A DNA stretch of 64,000 bases from Streptomyces griseocarneus. GTDB taxonomy: Bacteria; Actinomycetota; Actinomycetes; Streptomycetales; Streptomycetaceae. Below, piece by piece: positions 8,411 to 16,969 of this stretch. The position numbers and the translations under genes were made by a program. The notes under the pieces are model-generated. The model had not been told where the DNA came from and made no database searches. It saw only the letters and a program-made list of their open reading frames with translations. The stretch lies in NCBI RefSeq assembly GCF_014655595.1, contig NZ_BNBL01000013.1, positions 62,001 to 126,000 on the forward strand, written 5' to 3'. The first letter of the stretch is position 1. Each line of letters begins with the position of its first letter.

Positions 8411-8416
8411 AGCCTA
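8411..8416 (-). promoter_or_regulatory. Candidate -10 box of the bldA promoter
   Basis: TAGGCT on the minus strand, 64 bp upstream of the mature tRNA 5' end. It fits the TANNNT consensus for HrdB-type promoters. The -35 is weak (TGATTG, 16 nt further up). Confidence 0.4.
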
Positions 8417-8749
8417 GCCGGGCAGCGCCCCCCAATCAGCGGAACGATGACCCGAGGTTGTCTTATTTTAATGGCAACTGAGCCCCCATCAGTGCAGGGA
8501 TGACGCCTTTGGCACATGCCAGAGGCCCATCTCCCCCGTTCACCACCCCACGCCCCGGGTGAAGCGGAATTGTCGCAATCTCGTCGCTCTCGGTAAGCGC
8601 CCGTCTCCTACCCAGGGATGACGGGGCCGCCCTCGCGTACCTCCCGAGACTGCCCCGGGAACCGGAGCTCCGGCTGATCCCTGACGCCTGTCCGCGGCGG
8701 ACCATGGAGTACGTCCCCCGATACGCCGTCCCGACAGGAGCGCTCCACC
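8417..8749. other. Regulatory spacer between bldA and the ABC operon
   Basis: About 330 bp between the bldA -10 box and the ABC ATPase start. It contains an AT-rich island at 8460-8473 (TCTTATTTTAATGG), unusual for this DNA, and a CCGGAGCTCCGG palindrome (8663-8674) ahead of the ABC ATPase. No coding sequence seen. Confidence 0.4.
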
Positions 8750-9532
8750 GTGACCACCACCCCCTTCGGCGCCCCGACCGCCGTCCGCAGCACCGCGGTC
8801 GCAGCCCGCGCCACGGATCTCACCAAGGTCTACGGACAGGGCGAGACCCAGGTGGTCGCGCTGGACGCGGTCTCCGTGGAGTTCCGGCAGGCCGAGTTCA
8901 CCGCGATCATGGGCCCCTCCGGCTCCGGCAAGTCGACCCTCATGCACTGCATGGCCGGCCTGGACTCCGTCTCCGGCGGCTCCGCCCGCATCGGCGACAC
9001 CGAGCTGACCAGCCTCAACGACAAGAAGCTCACCCGGCTGCGCCGCGACAAGATCGGCTTCATCTTCCAGGCCTTCAACCTGCTCCCCACCCTGAACGCC
9101 CTGGAGAACATCACCCTCCCCATGGACATCGCCGGCCGCAAGCCCGACCAGAGGTGGCTCGACATGGTCGTCGACACCGTCGGCCTGTCCGGACGGCTCA
9201 AGCACCGCCCCAACCAGCTCTCCGGCGGCCAGCAGCAGCGCGTGGCCGTCGCCCGCGCCCTGGCCGGCCGTCCCGAGATCATGTTCGCCGACGAGCCCAC
9301 CGGAAACCTCGACTCCCGCTCCGGCGCCGAGGTCCTCGGCTTCCTGCGCAACTCCGTGCGCGAACTCGGCCAGACCGTCGTCATGGTCACCCACGACCCC
9401 GTCGCCGCCTCCTACGCCGACCGCGTCGTCTTCCTCGCCGACGGCCGCATCGTCGACGAGATGCGCGACCCCACCGCCGACGCCGTCCTCGACCGCATGA
9501 AGCGGTTCGACGCCAAGGGCCGTACGAGCTGA
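8750..9532 (+). CDS. ABC transporter ATP-binding protein (MacB/LolD-type)
   Basis: 260 residues. Walker A 'GPSGSGKST' at about 55-63, Q-loop 'FIFQAFNLLP', signature 'LSGGQQQR', Walker B 'IMFADEPTGNLD' and H-loop 'VMVTHD'. The 'FQAFNLLPTLNALENI' region and LDSRSG motif are typical of ATPases that drive FtsX/MacB permeases (mechanotransmission, envelope efflux or lipoprotein handling), not solute importers. GTG at 8750 has AGGAG 9 nt upstream. The permease follows after 36 nt, so the two form one operon. Long blocks are identical to the minus-strand ATPase at 33052-33840, a paralogue. Confidence 0.93.
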   Translation: MTTTPFGAPTAVRSTAVAARATDLTKVYGQGETQVVALDAVSVEFRQAEFTAIMGPSGSGKSTLMHCMAGLDSVSGGSARIGDTELTSLNDKKLTRLRRDKIGFIFQAFNLLPTLNALENITLPMDIAGRKPDQRWLDMVVDTVGLSGRLKHRPNQLSGGQQQRVAVARALAGRPEIMFADEPTGNLDSRSGAEVLGFLRNSVRELGQTVVMVTHDPVAASYADRVVFLADGRIVDEMRDPTADAVLDRMKRFDAKGRTS

Positions 9533-9568
9533 TCACCGCCGGACTCGATCTCCAGGACTGACCTCGAA

Positions 9569-12088
9569 ATGTTCCGTACCGCCCTGCGCAACGTGCTCGC
9601 GCACAAGGCCCGGCTGCTGATGACGGTGCTCGCCGTGATGCTCGGCGTGGCCTTCGTCTCCGGCACCCTCGTCTTCACCTCGACCATCTCCGACGCGTAC
9701 CAGAAGAGCTCCGAGAAGGGCTTCACGGGCGTCGACGTCGCCATCGAGCCCCACCGGAAGTCCGGCGACGACGACAACCCCGGCCGGCTCCCCCAGCTCA
9801 GCCAGCGCCTGCTGGACCGGGCCGCCAAGGTCCCCGGCGCGGCCGGCGCCACCGGCTCGGTCAACGGCTTCGCCGCCATCGCCGACAAGAAGGGCAAGCT
9901 CACCGGCGAGGGCTTCTCCTCCTCCGGCGCCAACTACTACCCCGGCGCCGACGGCAAGGACCCCCGCTACCCGCTCAAGAGCGGCCGCGCCCCCAAGGGC
10001 GCGGGCGAGATCGCGCTGGACGCCAGGACCGCCGAGCGCGCCGGCTACAAGGTCGGCGACACCGTCCGGATGTCCGTCGACGGCCCCGTCCTGACGCAGA
10101 AGCTCACCGGCGTCTTCACCACCGACGACGGCAACGTCTCCGCCGGCGGCAGCCTCGCCCTGTTCGACACGCCCACCGCGCAGAAGCTCTACGGCAACCC
10201 CGGCGAGTTCAGCCGGATCGACGTGAAGGCCGCGGCCGGCACCTCCCAGGCCGCCCTCAAGGCGTCCGTCGAGAAGATCCTGCCCAAGGACGCCGAGGCC
10301 ACCACGGCCAAGGAGCTCGCGGAAGAGCAGAGCCGGATCATCAGCCAGAGCATGGACGGCATGCGCACCAGCCTGCTGGTCTTCGCGGGCATCGCCCTCT
10401 TCGTCGGAATCTTCATCATCGCCAACACCTTCACCATGCTGGTCGCCCAGCGCACCAAGGAGCTGGCGCTGCTGCGCGCGGTCGGCGCGAGCCGCCGCCA
10501 GGTCACCCGCTCGGTGCTCATCGAGGCGTTCGTCGTGGGCTCGGTCGCGGGTGTGACCGGTCTGCTCGCGGGCATCGGCATCGGCGCCGGCCTGCGGGCG
10601 CTGATCAGCGGCACCGGTGCCACCGTCCCGGACGGCCCGCTGGTGATCGCGCCCTCCACGATCCTGGTGTCGCTCGGCGTCGGCATCGTCGTCACCATGC
10701 TCGCCGCGTGGCTGCCCGGCCGCCGCGCCGCGAAGATCCCGCCGGTCGCCGCGATGAACAGCGTGCACGCGGTGGCCACCACCAAGTCCCTGGTGGTCCG
10801 CAACTCCATCGGCGGCGTCCTCACCGCGCTGGGTGCCGCGGTCGTCCTGACCGCCGGCAGCTCGACCATGATGGGTCTGGGCGCGGGCCTGGTCCTCATC
10901 GGCGTGTTCGTGCTGACCCCACTGCTGTCCCGCCCGGTGATCGCCGCCTCGGCCCCGGTCCTGCGCCTGTTCGGGATGCCCGGCAAGCTGGCCCGGCAGA
11001 ACGCGGTCCGCAACCCGCGCCGCACCGCCGCCACCGCCTCCGCGCTGATGATCGGCCTCACCCTGATCACCGGCCTGACCGTGATCGCCGGCAGCGTGCA
11101 GCAGGCCATCGACAAGATGGCCACCGGCTCCCTGAAGGCCGACTACGTCGTCTCCATGGCGAGCATGACCCCGCTGTCCACCGATGTGGAGAAGAAGCTC
11201 TCCGCACACCCCGACGTCACCGCGGCCAGCCCGCTGCGCTCGTCCCCCGCCCGCATCGGCGGCGAACACCAGAGCCTCACGGGCGTCAACGGCAAGACCA
11301 TCGGCAAGCTGACGAACCTCGAGTTCACGGCGGGCTCGGTCAACGGGCTCTCCGGCGACAAGGTCGTCGTCGACGACGCCACCGCGCGCATCAACCACTG
11401 GAAGCTCGGCTCGTCCCTCGACGTCACCTTCGAGGACGGCAAGAAGGGCAAGCTGACGGTCTCCGGCCTCTACAAGGGCAACGACCTGATGCGCGGCGTC
11501 TGGATCGACAAGGAGGCCCTGGCCCCGCACCAGAGCCAGGTCGACGACCGCCAGGTGATGGTCAAGACCAAGGGCGGCACCAGCGAGGCCACCGAGGCCT
11601 CGCTGCGCAAGGCCCTCGGCGACAACCCCGCCATCCAGATCCAGACCAAGCAGGACATCTCCGACGGCATATCCAAGGCCATCGGCCTGCTGCTGAACAT
11701 GCTCTACGGTCTGCTGGCCATGGCCGTGGTCGTCGCCGTCCTCGGCGTCGTCAACACCCTGGCGATGTCGGTCTTCGAGCGCCAGCAGGAGATCGGCATG
11801 CTGCGCGCCATCGGCCTGGACCGCAAGGGCATCAAGCGGATGGTGCGTCTGGAGTCGCTGGTCATCTCGCTCTTCGGCGGTGTGCTGGGCGTCGGCCTGG
11901 GCGTGTTCTTCGGCTGGGCCGCCGGTGACCTGATCAGCAAGGGCATCAGCACCTACGAGCTGGTCCTGCCCTGGGGCCGGATGGGCCTGTTCCTGCTGCT
12001 GTCCGCCCTGGTGGGCGTGCTGGCCGCGCTGTGGCCCGCCCGCCGGGCGGCCAAGCTGAACATGCTCTCGGCCATCAAGGCCGAGTAG
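9569..12088 (+). CDS. FtsX-family ABC permease (two FtsX domains)
   Basis: 839 residues. An N-terminal TM helix (about 15-40) leads into a large extracytoplasmic domain, then 'MLVAQRTKELALLRAVGASR' starts the first FtsX core of TM helices. A central TM block and a second extracellular domain ('VEKKLSAHPDVTAASPL') follow. The second FtsX core has 'VFERQQEIGMLRAIGLDRKG' and ends 'ALWPARRAAKLNMLSAIKAE'. This is the 10-TM double-FtsX layout of actinobacterial transporters linked to envelope stress or peptide efflux. The substrate is unknown. It is paired with the ATPase directly upstream and paralogous to the permease at 30482-33055. Confidence 0.92.
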   Translation: MFRTALRNVLAHKARLLMTVLAVMLGVAFVSGTLVFTSTISDAYQKSSEKGFTGVDVAIEPHRKSGDDDNPGRLPQLSQRLLDRAAKVPGAAGATGSVNGFAAIADKKGKLTGEGFSSSGANYYPGADGKDPRYPLKSGRAPKGAGEIALDARTAERAGYKVGDTVRMSVDGPVLTQKLTGVFTTDDGNVSAGGSLALFDTPTAQKLYGNPGEFSRIDVKAAAGTSQAALKASVEKILPKDAEATTAKELAEEQSRIISQSMDGMRTSLLVFAGIALFVGIFIIANTFTMLVAQRTKELALLRAVGASRRQVTRSVLIEAFVVGSVAGVTGLLAGIGIGAGLRALISGTGATVPDGPLVIAPSTILVSLGVGIVVTMLAAWLPGRRAAKIPPVAAMNSVHAVATTKSLVVRNSIGGVLTALGAAVVLTAGSSTMMGLGAGLVLIGVFVLTPLLSRPVIAASAPVLRLFGMPGKLARQNAVRNPRRTAATASALMIGLTLITGLTVIAGSVQQAIDKMATGSLKADYVVSMASMTPLSTDVEKKLSAHPDVTAASPLRSSPARIGGEHQSLTGVNGKTIGKLTNLEFTAGSVNGLSGDKVVVDDATARINHWKLGSSLDVTFEDGKKGKLTVSGLYKGNDLMRGVWIDKEALAPHQSQVDDRQVMVKTKGGTSEATEASLRKALGDNPAIQIQTKQDISDGISKAIGLLLNMLYGLLAMAVVVAVLGVVNTLAMSVFERQQEIGMLRAIGLDRKGIKRMVRLESLVISLFGGVLGVGLGVFFGWAAGDLISKGISTYELVLPWGRMGLFLLLSALVGVLAALWPARRAAKLNMLSAIKAE

Positions 12089-12117
12089 CCCGCCGAACAG
12101 CCCGCGGCCGCAAGGCG

Positions 12118-12151
12118 GAAGGGGCCCGGTCCGTACGGACCGGGCCCCTTC
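12118..12151. terminator. Palindromic bidirectional terminator
   Basis: A perfect 34-bp palindrome, 17 bp per arm (GAAGGGGCCCGGTCCGT and its complement), between the convergent permease and methyltransferase genes. Confidence 0.85.
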
Positions 12152-12183
12152 GGCGTGCGTACGGGCCGTGCGCCCCGGGCGCG

Positions 12184-13497
12184 TCACCCCCGCCAGTCGC
12201 GGGTGCGCAGCGAGAGCCCCGGATCGCCGGACTCCGGCGTGCGCACCGCCAGCACCTGGTTCACGCCGATGCGGTTGCGCTCGAAGGACAGGGCCGAGGC
12301 GGCCATGTACAGCCGCCAGACGCGGGCCCGGCCCGGGGAGGTGAGCCGTACGGCCTCGTCCCAGTGGGCCTCGAGGTTGGCCACCCACTGCCGCAGCGTC
12401 AGGGCGTAGTGCTCGCGCAGGGCCTCCACGTCCCGGACCTCGAACCCGGCCTCCTCCAGCTGGGCGACGGTCCGCCCGACGGGGGCGAGCTCGCCGTCGG
12501 GGAAGACGTAGCGGTCGATGAACTCGTCGACCCGGTACTCCTCCTCGTCCCGCAGGGGGCGGCGGGCGATCTGGTGGTTCAGCAGCCTGCCGCCGGGCCG
12601 GAGCAGGCCGTAGAGGTCGGCGGCGTACTCGGCGTAGCGGGCGGAGCCGACGTGCTCGGCCATGCCGATGGAGGAGATGGCGTCGAAGGGCCCGTCGGCG
12701 ACCTGGCGGTAGTCCTGGACGCGGATCTCGATACGGTCCGTCAGGCCGGCCTCGGCGACGCGCTTGCGGGCGTAGGCGGCCTGTTCCTGGGAGAGGGTGA
12801 TGCCGACGGCGCTCACCCCGTACTCGCGGGCGGCGTGCAGCACCATCGAGCCCCAGCCGCAGCCGACGTCGAGCATCCGCTGGCCCGGCTTGAGGTCCAG
12901 CTTGCGGCAGATGAGGTCGAGCTTGGCGCGCTGGGCGTCCTCGAGGGTGGAGCCGGGACTTTCCCAGTAGGCGCAGGAGTACACCATCGAGGGGCCGAGG
13001 ACCCGTTCGTAGAAGGCGTTTCCGACGTCGTAGTGGTGGCTGATGGCCTGCTTGTCGCGGCGCAGGGTGTGCAGCGGGCCGCCGGTGCGGCGGGCCTCCT
13101 CGGGCGGCGGGGAGGGCGGCACCCAGGGCCCGGCGAGCCCGATCAGCTCGCGGCCCGCCGCGCGCAGCCGCGGGTCGCGCAGGGCGGCCAGGAGGGCGGC
13201 GGGGCCCACGGGCCGGGAGGCGTCCTCGCCGCGCTCCCACAGGGATCCGGCGAGCAGGTCGAGGGCTTCGTAGAGGTCCCCCTCGACGTCGAGGTCGCCG
13301 GCGACCCAGGCGCGGGCCAGGCCGAGTTCGCCGGGCTTCCACAGCAGGCGGCGCAGGGCGCGGCGGCGCCTGATGATCAGGACGGGGGTGCCGGGCGGTC
13401 CCGACTCGCTGCGGTCCCAGGCGCGCAGGCGGACGGGGAGGGGTGCCCCCAGTACCTGCTCGGCGAGTGCGGTGAGCCGCGAGGCGGCCTCGGCCAT
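12184..13497 (-). CDS. Cyclopropane-fatty-acyl-phospholipid synthase family methyltransferase
   Basis: 437 residues. SAM-dependent: methylene or methyl transfer onto unsaturated acyl chains of phospholipids at the membrane. The N-terminal ~150 residues are the CFAS lipid-binding region ('GDLDVEGDLYEALDLL'). The class I methyltransferase core follows: 'HYDVGNAFYE' lead-in, 'MVYSCAYW', SAM loop 'LDVGCGWGSM', 'SIGMAEHVG', and late 'WVANLEAHWDEA'. This matches CmaA/UfaA/CFAS proteins; members can make cyclopropane, methyl-branched or mycolate modifications, so the product is not certain. ATG at 13497 is chosen because GGAGG lies 8 nt upstream. An inverted repeat overlaps its promoter region (13519-13545). 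Confidence 0.9.
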   Translation of the reverse strand: MAEAASRLTALAEQVLGAPLPVRLRAWDRSESGPPGTPVLIIRRRRALRRLLWKPGELGLARAWVAGDLDVEGDLYEALDLLAGSLWERGEDASRPVGPAALLAALRDPRLRAAGRELIGLAGPWVPPSPPPEEARRTGGPLHTLRRDKQAISHHYDVGNAFYERVLGPSMVYSCAYWESPGSTLEDAQRAKLDLICRKLDLKPGQRMLDVGCGWGSMVLHAAREYGVSAVGITLSQEQAAYARKRVAEAGLTDRIEIRVQDYRQVADGPFDAISSIGMAEHVGSARYAEYAADLYGLLRPGGRLLNHQIARRPLRDEEEYRVDEFIDRYVFPDGELAPVGRTVAQLEEAGFEVRDVEALREHYALTLRQWVANLEAHWDEAVRLTSPGRARVWRLYMAASALSFERNRIGVNQVLAVRTPESGDPGLSLRTRDWRG

Positions 13498-13518
13498 GTC
13501 GCACACCTCCATGATGAA

Positions 13519-13545
13519 GTGTCAGGAGATAGTTTCATCTGACAC
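13519..13545. promoter_or_regulatory. Inverted repeat upstream of the CFAS-like gene
   Basis: TGTCAG (13520-13525) and CTGACA (13539-13544), extended to GTGTCAG/CTGACAC, separated by 13 bp. They lie 23-48 bp upstream of the start codon, where a repressor or activator would act. A third similar half-site, GTGTTCAG on the minus strand, follows at 13547-13554. The binding protein is unknown. Confidence 0.4.
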
Positions 13546-13616
13546 CTGAACACCAACAGGCCGTGCTGTAGTCCCTCTGCCGACAGACTAGGTCAACTTC
13601 GCGTTCCGGGTATGCC

Positions 13617-13654
13617 GAAGGGCGCCCACCCCACGGATTTGGTGGACGCCCTTC
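13617..13654 (-). terminator. Terminator of ndh
   Basis: GAAGGGCGCCCACC and GGTGGACGCCCTTC form a 14-bp stem with one mismatch and a 10-nt loop, 19 bp past the ndh stop codon. Confidence 0.75.
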
Positions 13655-13672
13655 CGGTCAGTGCCGTGTGCC

Positions 13673-15064
13673 TCAGGAGGCCTTGGCCTTCTGGCCCTGG
13701 TTCGCGTCGGCCTTGGCGGCCGGCTGCGGGGCCGGCTTGGCGGCCTCGTAGAACTCCTCGCGCGGGTTCTCCATGGCGCGCAGGGAGACCACCTCGCGCT
13801 TGAGGAACATCGCCAGGGTCCAGTCCGCGAAGATGCGGATCTTACGGTTCCAGGTCGGCATGGCCATGCCGTGGTAGCCACGGTGCATGTACCAGGCCAG
13901 CCGGCCCTTGAGCTTGATCTTGGTCTTGCCCATGACGATCATCGCGACGCCCTTGTGGAGGCCGAGGCCCGCCACCGCGCCCTTGTTGGCGTGCGAGTAC
14001 GTCTTCTGCGGGAAGCCGCGCATGCCGGACAGGACGTTGTCGCCGAGGACCTTGGCCTGGCGCAGCGCGTGCTGGGCGTTCGGCGGGCACCAGGCGTTCT
14101 CGTTGCCCGCCTTGCGGCCGACCATGTCCGGGACCTGGGCGTTGTCGCCCGCGGCCCAGATGTAGTCGGTGCCCTGGACCTGGAGGGTCTCGGAGGTGTC
14201 GACGTGGCCGCGCGGGCCCAGCGGCAGGCCGAAGCGGGCCAGGGCCGGGTTGGGCTTGACGCCCGCGGTCCACACGATCGTGTTGGAGTCGACCTCGAGG
14301 CCGTTCTTCAGCACGACGTGGCCGTCGACGCAGGAGTCCATGGAGGTCGAGAGGTAGATCTCGACGCCGCGGCTCTCCAGGTGCTTCTTGCCGTACTCGC
14401 CGAGCTTGGGACCGACCTCGGGGAGGATCTTGTCCGCGGCGTCGACGAGGATGAAGCGCATGTCCTCGCGCTTCACGTTGGGGTAGTACTTGGCGGCGTC
14501 GCGCGCCATGTCCTCGACCTCGCCGATCGTCTCCGCGCCCGCGAAGCCGCCGCCGATGAAGACGAAGGTCAGCGCCTTGCGGCGGATCTCCTCGTCCTTC
14601 GTCGAGTCGGCCTTGTCGAGCTGCTCGAGAACGTGGTTGCGCAGGCCGATGGACTCCTCGATCCCCTTCATGCCGATGCCGTTCTCGGCGAGGCCGGGGA
14701 TCGGGAAGGTGCGCGAGACGGCGCCGAGCGCGATGACCAGGTAGTCGAAGGGCAGCTCGTACGCCTCGCCGACGAGCGGCGCGATCGTGGCGACCTTGCG
14801 GTCCTGGTCGATCGTGGTGACACGGCCGGTGAGAACCTCCGCCTTGGGCAGGACGCGGCGCAGCGGCACCACGACGTGGCGCGGCGAGATGCTGCCGGCG
14901 GCTGCTTCAGGGAGGAAGGGCTGGTACGTCATGTACGAGCGCGGGTCGACGACCGTGACGGTCGCCTCGCCGTAGCGCATCTTCTTCAAGATGCGACGTG
15001 CCGCGTACAGGCCGACGTACCCACCGCCTACTACGAGGATCCGTGGACGCTCCGTGGTGCTCAT
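13673..15064 (-). CDS. ndh: Type II NADH dehydrogenase (NDH-2)
   Basis: 463 residues. Single-subunit, non-proton-pumping oxidation of NADH with electron transfer to menaquinone, on the inner face of the membrane. Two Rossmann motifs are present: FAD 'ILVVGGGYVGLYAAR' near residue 9 and NADH 'FVFIGGGFAGAET' near 170. The flavin/quinone motif 'AAGDNAQVPD' and a C-terminal amphipathic/hydrophobic stretch ('LKGRLAWYMHRGYHGM', then 'FADWTLAMFL') serve membrane attachment. The tail after about 445 is Ala/Lys-rich. ATG at 15064 lies 6 nt after GATACT (15071-15076), so the transcript may be leaderless. A Rex-like operator lies 34-51 bp upstream, which fits redox control known for Streptomyces ndh. 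Confidence 0.92.
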   Translation of the reverse strand: MSTTERPRILVVGGGYVGLYAARRILKKMRYGEATVTVVDPRSYMTYQPFLPEAAAGSISPRHVVVPLRRVLPKAEVLTGRVTTIDQDRKVATIAPLVGEAYELPFDYLVIALGAVSRTFPIPGLAENGIGMKGIEESIGLRNHVLEQLDKADSTKDEEIRRKALTFVFIGGGFAGAETIGEVEDMARDAAKYYPNVKREDMRFILVDAADKILPEVGPKLGEYGKKHLESRGVEIYLSTSMDSCVDGHVVLKNGLEVDSNTIVWTAGVKPNPALARFGLPLGPRGHVDTSETLQVQGTDYIWAAGDNAQVPDMVGRKAGNENAWCPPNAQHALRQAKVLGDNVLSGMRGFPQKTYSHANKGAVAGLGLHKGVAMIVMGKTKIKLKGRLAWYMHRGYHGMAMPTWNRKIRIFADWTLAMFLKREVVSLRAMENPREEFYEAAKPAPQPAAKADANQGQKAKAS

Positions 15065-15097
15065 GATTCGAGTATCCAGCACTCCCCGTTGGGGTGC

Positions 15098-15115
15098 TCG
15101 TGAGCCCCTTCACAA
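15098..15115. promoter_or_regulatory. Rex-type redox operator upstream of ndh
   Basis: On the minus strand TTGTGAAGGGGCTCACGA, against the ROP pattern TTGTGAAnnnnTTCACAA: 12 of the 14 defined positions match. It sits just upstream of the putative -35 of ndh. Rex (an NAD+/NADH-sensing repressor) is established to control ndh-type genes in Streptomyces coelicolor; assigning this site is inference from sequence. Confidence 0.7.
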
Positions 15116-15327
15116 GAGCCCGAGGGGGGTCTGCTACACTCCGCCGCCCCCGTGACCGACGCCATAGCCCCGCGGGGGAACCAGGCCGCCCCGCCGGGCG
15201 TTGATCACCCCTGCTGAACTGGCCTTGCGGCCCGAAGGTGGACTGGACCACTGCGTCCGGGGCTTCCGCATAAGCGTTTCTTTAAGACGGCGGAAACCGC
15301 ACGCTTTCCGGCCGCCGGGGCCGCCCG
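15116..15327. other. Gene-free spacer upstream of ndh
   Basis: Between the Rex-like site and the ppx terminator. A + strand TACACT box at 15134-15139 could be a -10, but no clear -35 or ORF follows, so an antisense or small RNA is only a possibility. An AT-richer stretch occurs at 15268-15285. Confidence 0.35.
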
Positions 15328-15365
15328 ACCCCCGGAAGGGGGCCAGAAGGCCTCCTTCCGGGGTC
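15328..15365 (-). terminator. Terminator of the eno-ftsB-DUF501-ppx cluster
   Basis: GACCCCGGAAGG (15328-15339) pairs exactly with CCTTCCGGGGTC (15354-15365). The loop itself contains a GGCC-AGAA-GGCC mini-hairpin. It lies 55 bp beyond the ppx stop. Confidence 0.8.
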
Positions 15366-15419
15366 CTAGGACCGCTATTTCATGTGAAGGATTTCACGAA
15401 CATTCTTCGGCGGACGCCC

Positions 15420-16361
15420 TCAGGCGATGCTCCAGCCGATCCCATCCAGGATGTCGTGCTCGCTGACCACGACCTCCCGGGCCCCGCAGCGCTCCATCAC
15501 GCACTGCAGGACGAGCGCTCCGGCAGCGATGACGTCGACCCGGCCGGGGTGCATCACGGAGATCGCCGCGCGCTCCTCGTGGGTGGACCGCAGCAGCATC
15601 CCGGTGATCTCGCGGACCCGCTCGAGGGAGATGCGGCAGTGGTGGATGGCCTCGGAGTCGTACGCGTCCAGGCCCAGCGCGATCGCCGCGACCGTGGTGA
15701 CCGAGCCGGCCAGGCCGACCAGGGTGCGGGCCTCGGTGAGCGGGACGCTCTCCCCGGCCAGGTCCAGCGCGGCCTCGACGTCGGCGCGTATGGCGGCGAT
15801 CTGCCCGGCCGTCGGCGGGTCGGTCACCTCGCCGTCCACGACGAGGTGACGTTCCGTCATCCGTACGCAGCCCACGTCGACGCTGCGCGCGGCCCGCACG
15901 CGGTCGTCGCCGACCACGAACTCCGTCGAGCCGCCGCCGATGTCCACCACCAGGTACGGCTTCGCCAGGTCGTCCCGGCCGGTGAGCTCCTTGGTGGCGC
16001 CGGTGAAGGAGAACTCCGCCTCCTGGTCACCGCTGATCACCTCGGGCTCCACGCCCAGGATGTCCACGACGCCGCGCACGAACTCCTCGCGGTTGGAGAC
16101 GTCCCGGGACGCCGACGTCGCGACGAACCGCACCCGCTCGGCGTTGTGCGCCCGGATGACCTCGGCGTACTCCCGGCACGCGGCGAACGTCCGCTCGAGC
16201 GCCTCCGGCGCGAAGCGGCCCGTCCGGTCGACCCCCTGGCCGAGCCGCACGATCGTCATCCGCCGGTCGAGCTCCTTGAGTTCACCGGTTGCCGGGTCGG
16301 CGTCGGCGATGAGCAGCCGGATCGAGTTCGTGCCGCAGTCGACGGCGGCGACGCGCGTCAT
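15420..16361 (-). CDS. Ppx/GppA exopolyphosphatase-family phosphatase
   Basis: 313 residues. Actin-like ATPase fold: phosphate-1 loop 'VAAVDCGTNSIRLLIAD' at the N-terminus, connect/phosphate-2 'LVVDIGGGSTEFV' near the middle, and 'GLAGSVTTVAAI' as the adenosine/third loop. The family degrades polyphosphate from the ends or converts pppGpp to ppGpp. At ~313 residues it is the short actinobacterial form (like M. tuberculosis Ppx1) without the C-terminal HD domain of E. coli Ppx. The start ATG overlaps the upstream stop (ATGA, 16358-16361), so translation is coupled. GAGGGG gives an RBS 5 nt before ATG. Confidence 0.88.
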   Translation of the reverse strand: MTRVAAVDCGTNSIRLLIADADPATGELKELDRRMTIVRLGQGVDRTGRFAPEALERTFAACREYAEVIRAHNAERVRFVATSASRDVSNREEFVRGVVDILGVEPEVISGDQEAEFSFTGATKELTGRDDLAKPYLVVDIGGGSTEFVVGDDRVRAARSVDVGCVRMTERHLVVDGEVTDPPTAGQIAAIRADVEAALDLAGESVPLTEARTLVGLAGSVTTVAAIALGLDAYDSEAIHHCRISLERVREITGMLLRSTHEERAAISVMHPGRVDVIAAGALVLQCVMERCGAREVVVSEHDILDGIGWSIA

Positions 16362-16897
16362 GCGCACCCCTCGCCCGAGTCGCCGCAGGGGCTCACGCAC
16401 GGGCCCTTGGCCCACCACTCCGGCAGCAGCGCCAGCGCCTCGTCACCGAAGGGGTTCACGCCGGGGCCGGCCACCAGCGAGTGTCCGACCAGCACGTGCA
16501 GGCACTTGACCCGGTCCGGCATGCCGCCGGCGCTCGGGAAGCCCTCCAGCACCTCGATCGCGTCGCGGCGCGCGAGGTAGTCCTCGTGCGCGGCCCGGTA
16601 GGCGGCGGCCAGCTCCGGGTCGGTCGCCAGCCGGTCCTGCATCTCCTTCATCAGGCCCGAGCCCTCGAGCGTGCCGATCGCGGACGCGGCGCGCGGGCAG
16701 GTCAGGTAGTACGTCGTCGGGAACGGCGTGCCGTCCGGCAGCCGCGGGGCCGTCTCGACCACGTCCGGCTGACCGCACGGGCAGCGGTGCGCGATGGCGC
16801 GCAGGCCGCGCGGCGGCCGCCCCAGCTGCTCCTTGAACGCGGCGATGTCCGCGTCGGTCGGCTCGGTGGGCTCGGTCTTCGGAGGAGGGGTGTCCAT
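16358..16897 (-). CDS. DUF501-domain protein
   Basis: 179 residues. Begins with a Pro/Thr-rich tail, then 'FKEQLGRPPRGLRAIAHRCP' and a Cys-rich patch 'HRCPCGQPDVVET', typical of DUF501. A later 'GGMPDRVKCLHVLVGHSL' motif with conserved Cys/His and a C-terminal 'CVSPCGDSGEGCA' add further possible metal ligands. The biochemical role is unknown; the gene is nearly always found between ftsB/divIC and ppx in actinobacteria, as here. It ends in a 4-bp ATGA overlap with the ppx start. Confidence 0.85.
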   Translation of the reverse strand: MDTPPPKTEPTEPTDADIAAFKEQLGRPPRGLRAIAHRCPCGQPDVVETAPRLPDGTPFPTTYYLTCPRAASAIGTLEGSGLMKEMQDRLATDPELAAAYRAAHEDYLARRDAIEVLEGFPSAGGMPDRVKCLHVLVGHSLVAGPGVNPFGDEALALLPEWWAKGPCVSPCGDSGEGCA

Positions 16898-16969
16898 GTG
16901 CTCGCTCGTGCTCGTTGATGCTCGGTCTGATTCGGATGCGGTGCGCGGGGGAACGGACGCCGGGGGCGG

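Noticed and set aside
12118..12151. 34-bp perfect palindrome as an attachment or recombination site
   Set aside because: It lies between convergent genes with no integrase nearby and matches the size and position of several other terminator palindromes in this window.
9533..13504. Very long minus-strand open frame (over 1300 codons) opposite the first FtsX permease
   Set aside because: It is antisense to a clear permease and overlaps a real methyltransferase gene; the translation is low-complexity Gly/Ala/Asp/His-rich, typical of a GC-rich shadow frame.
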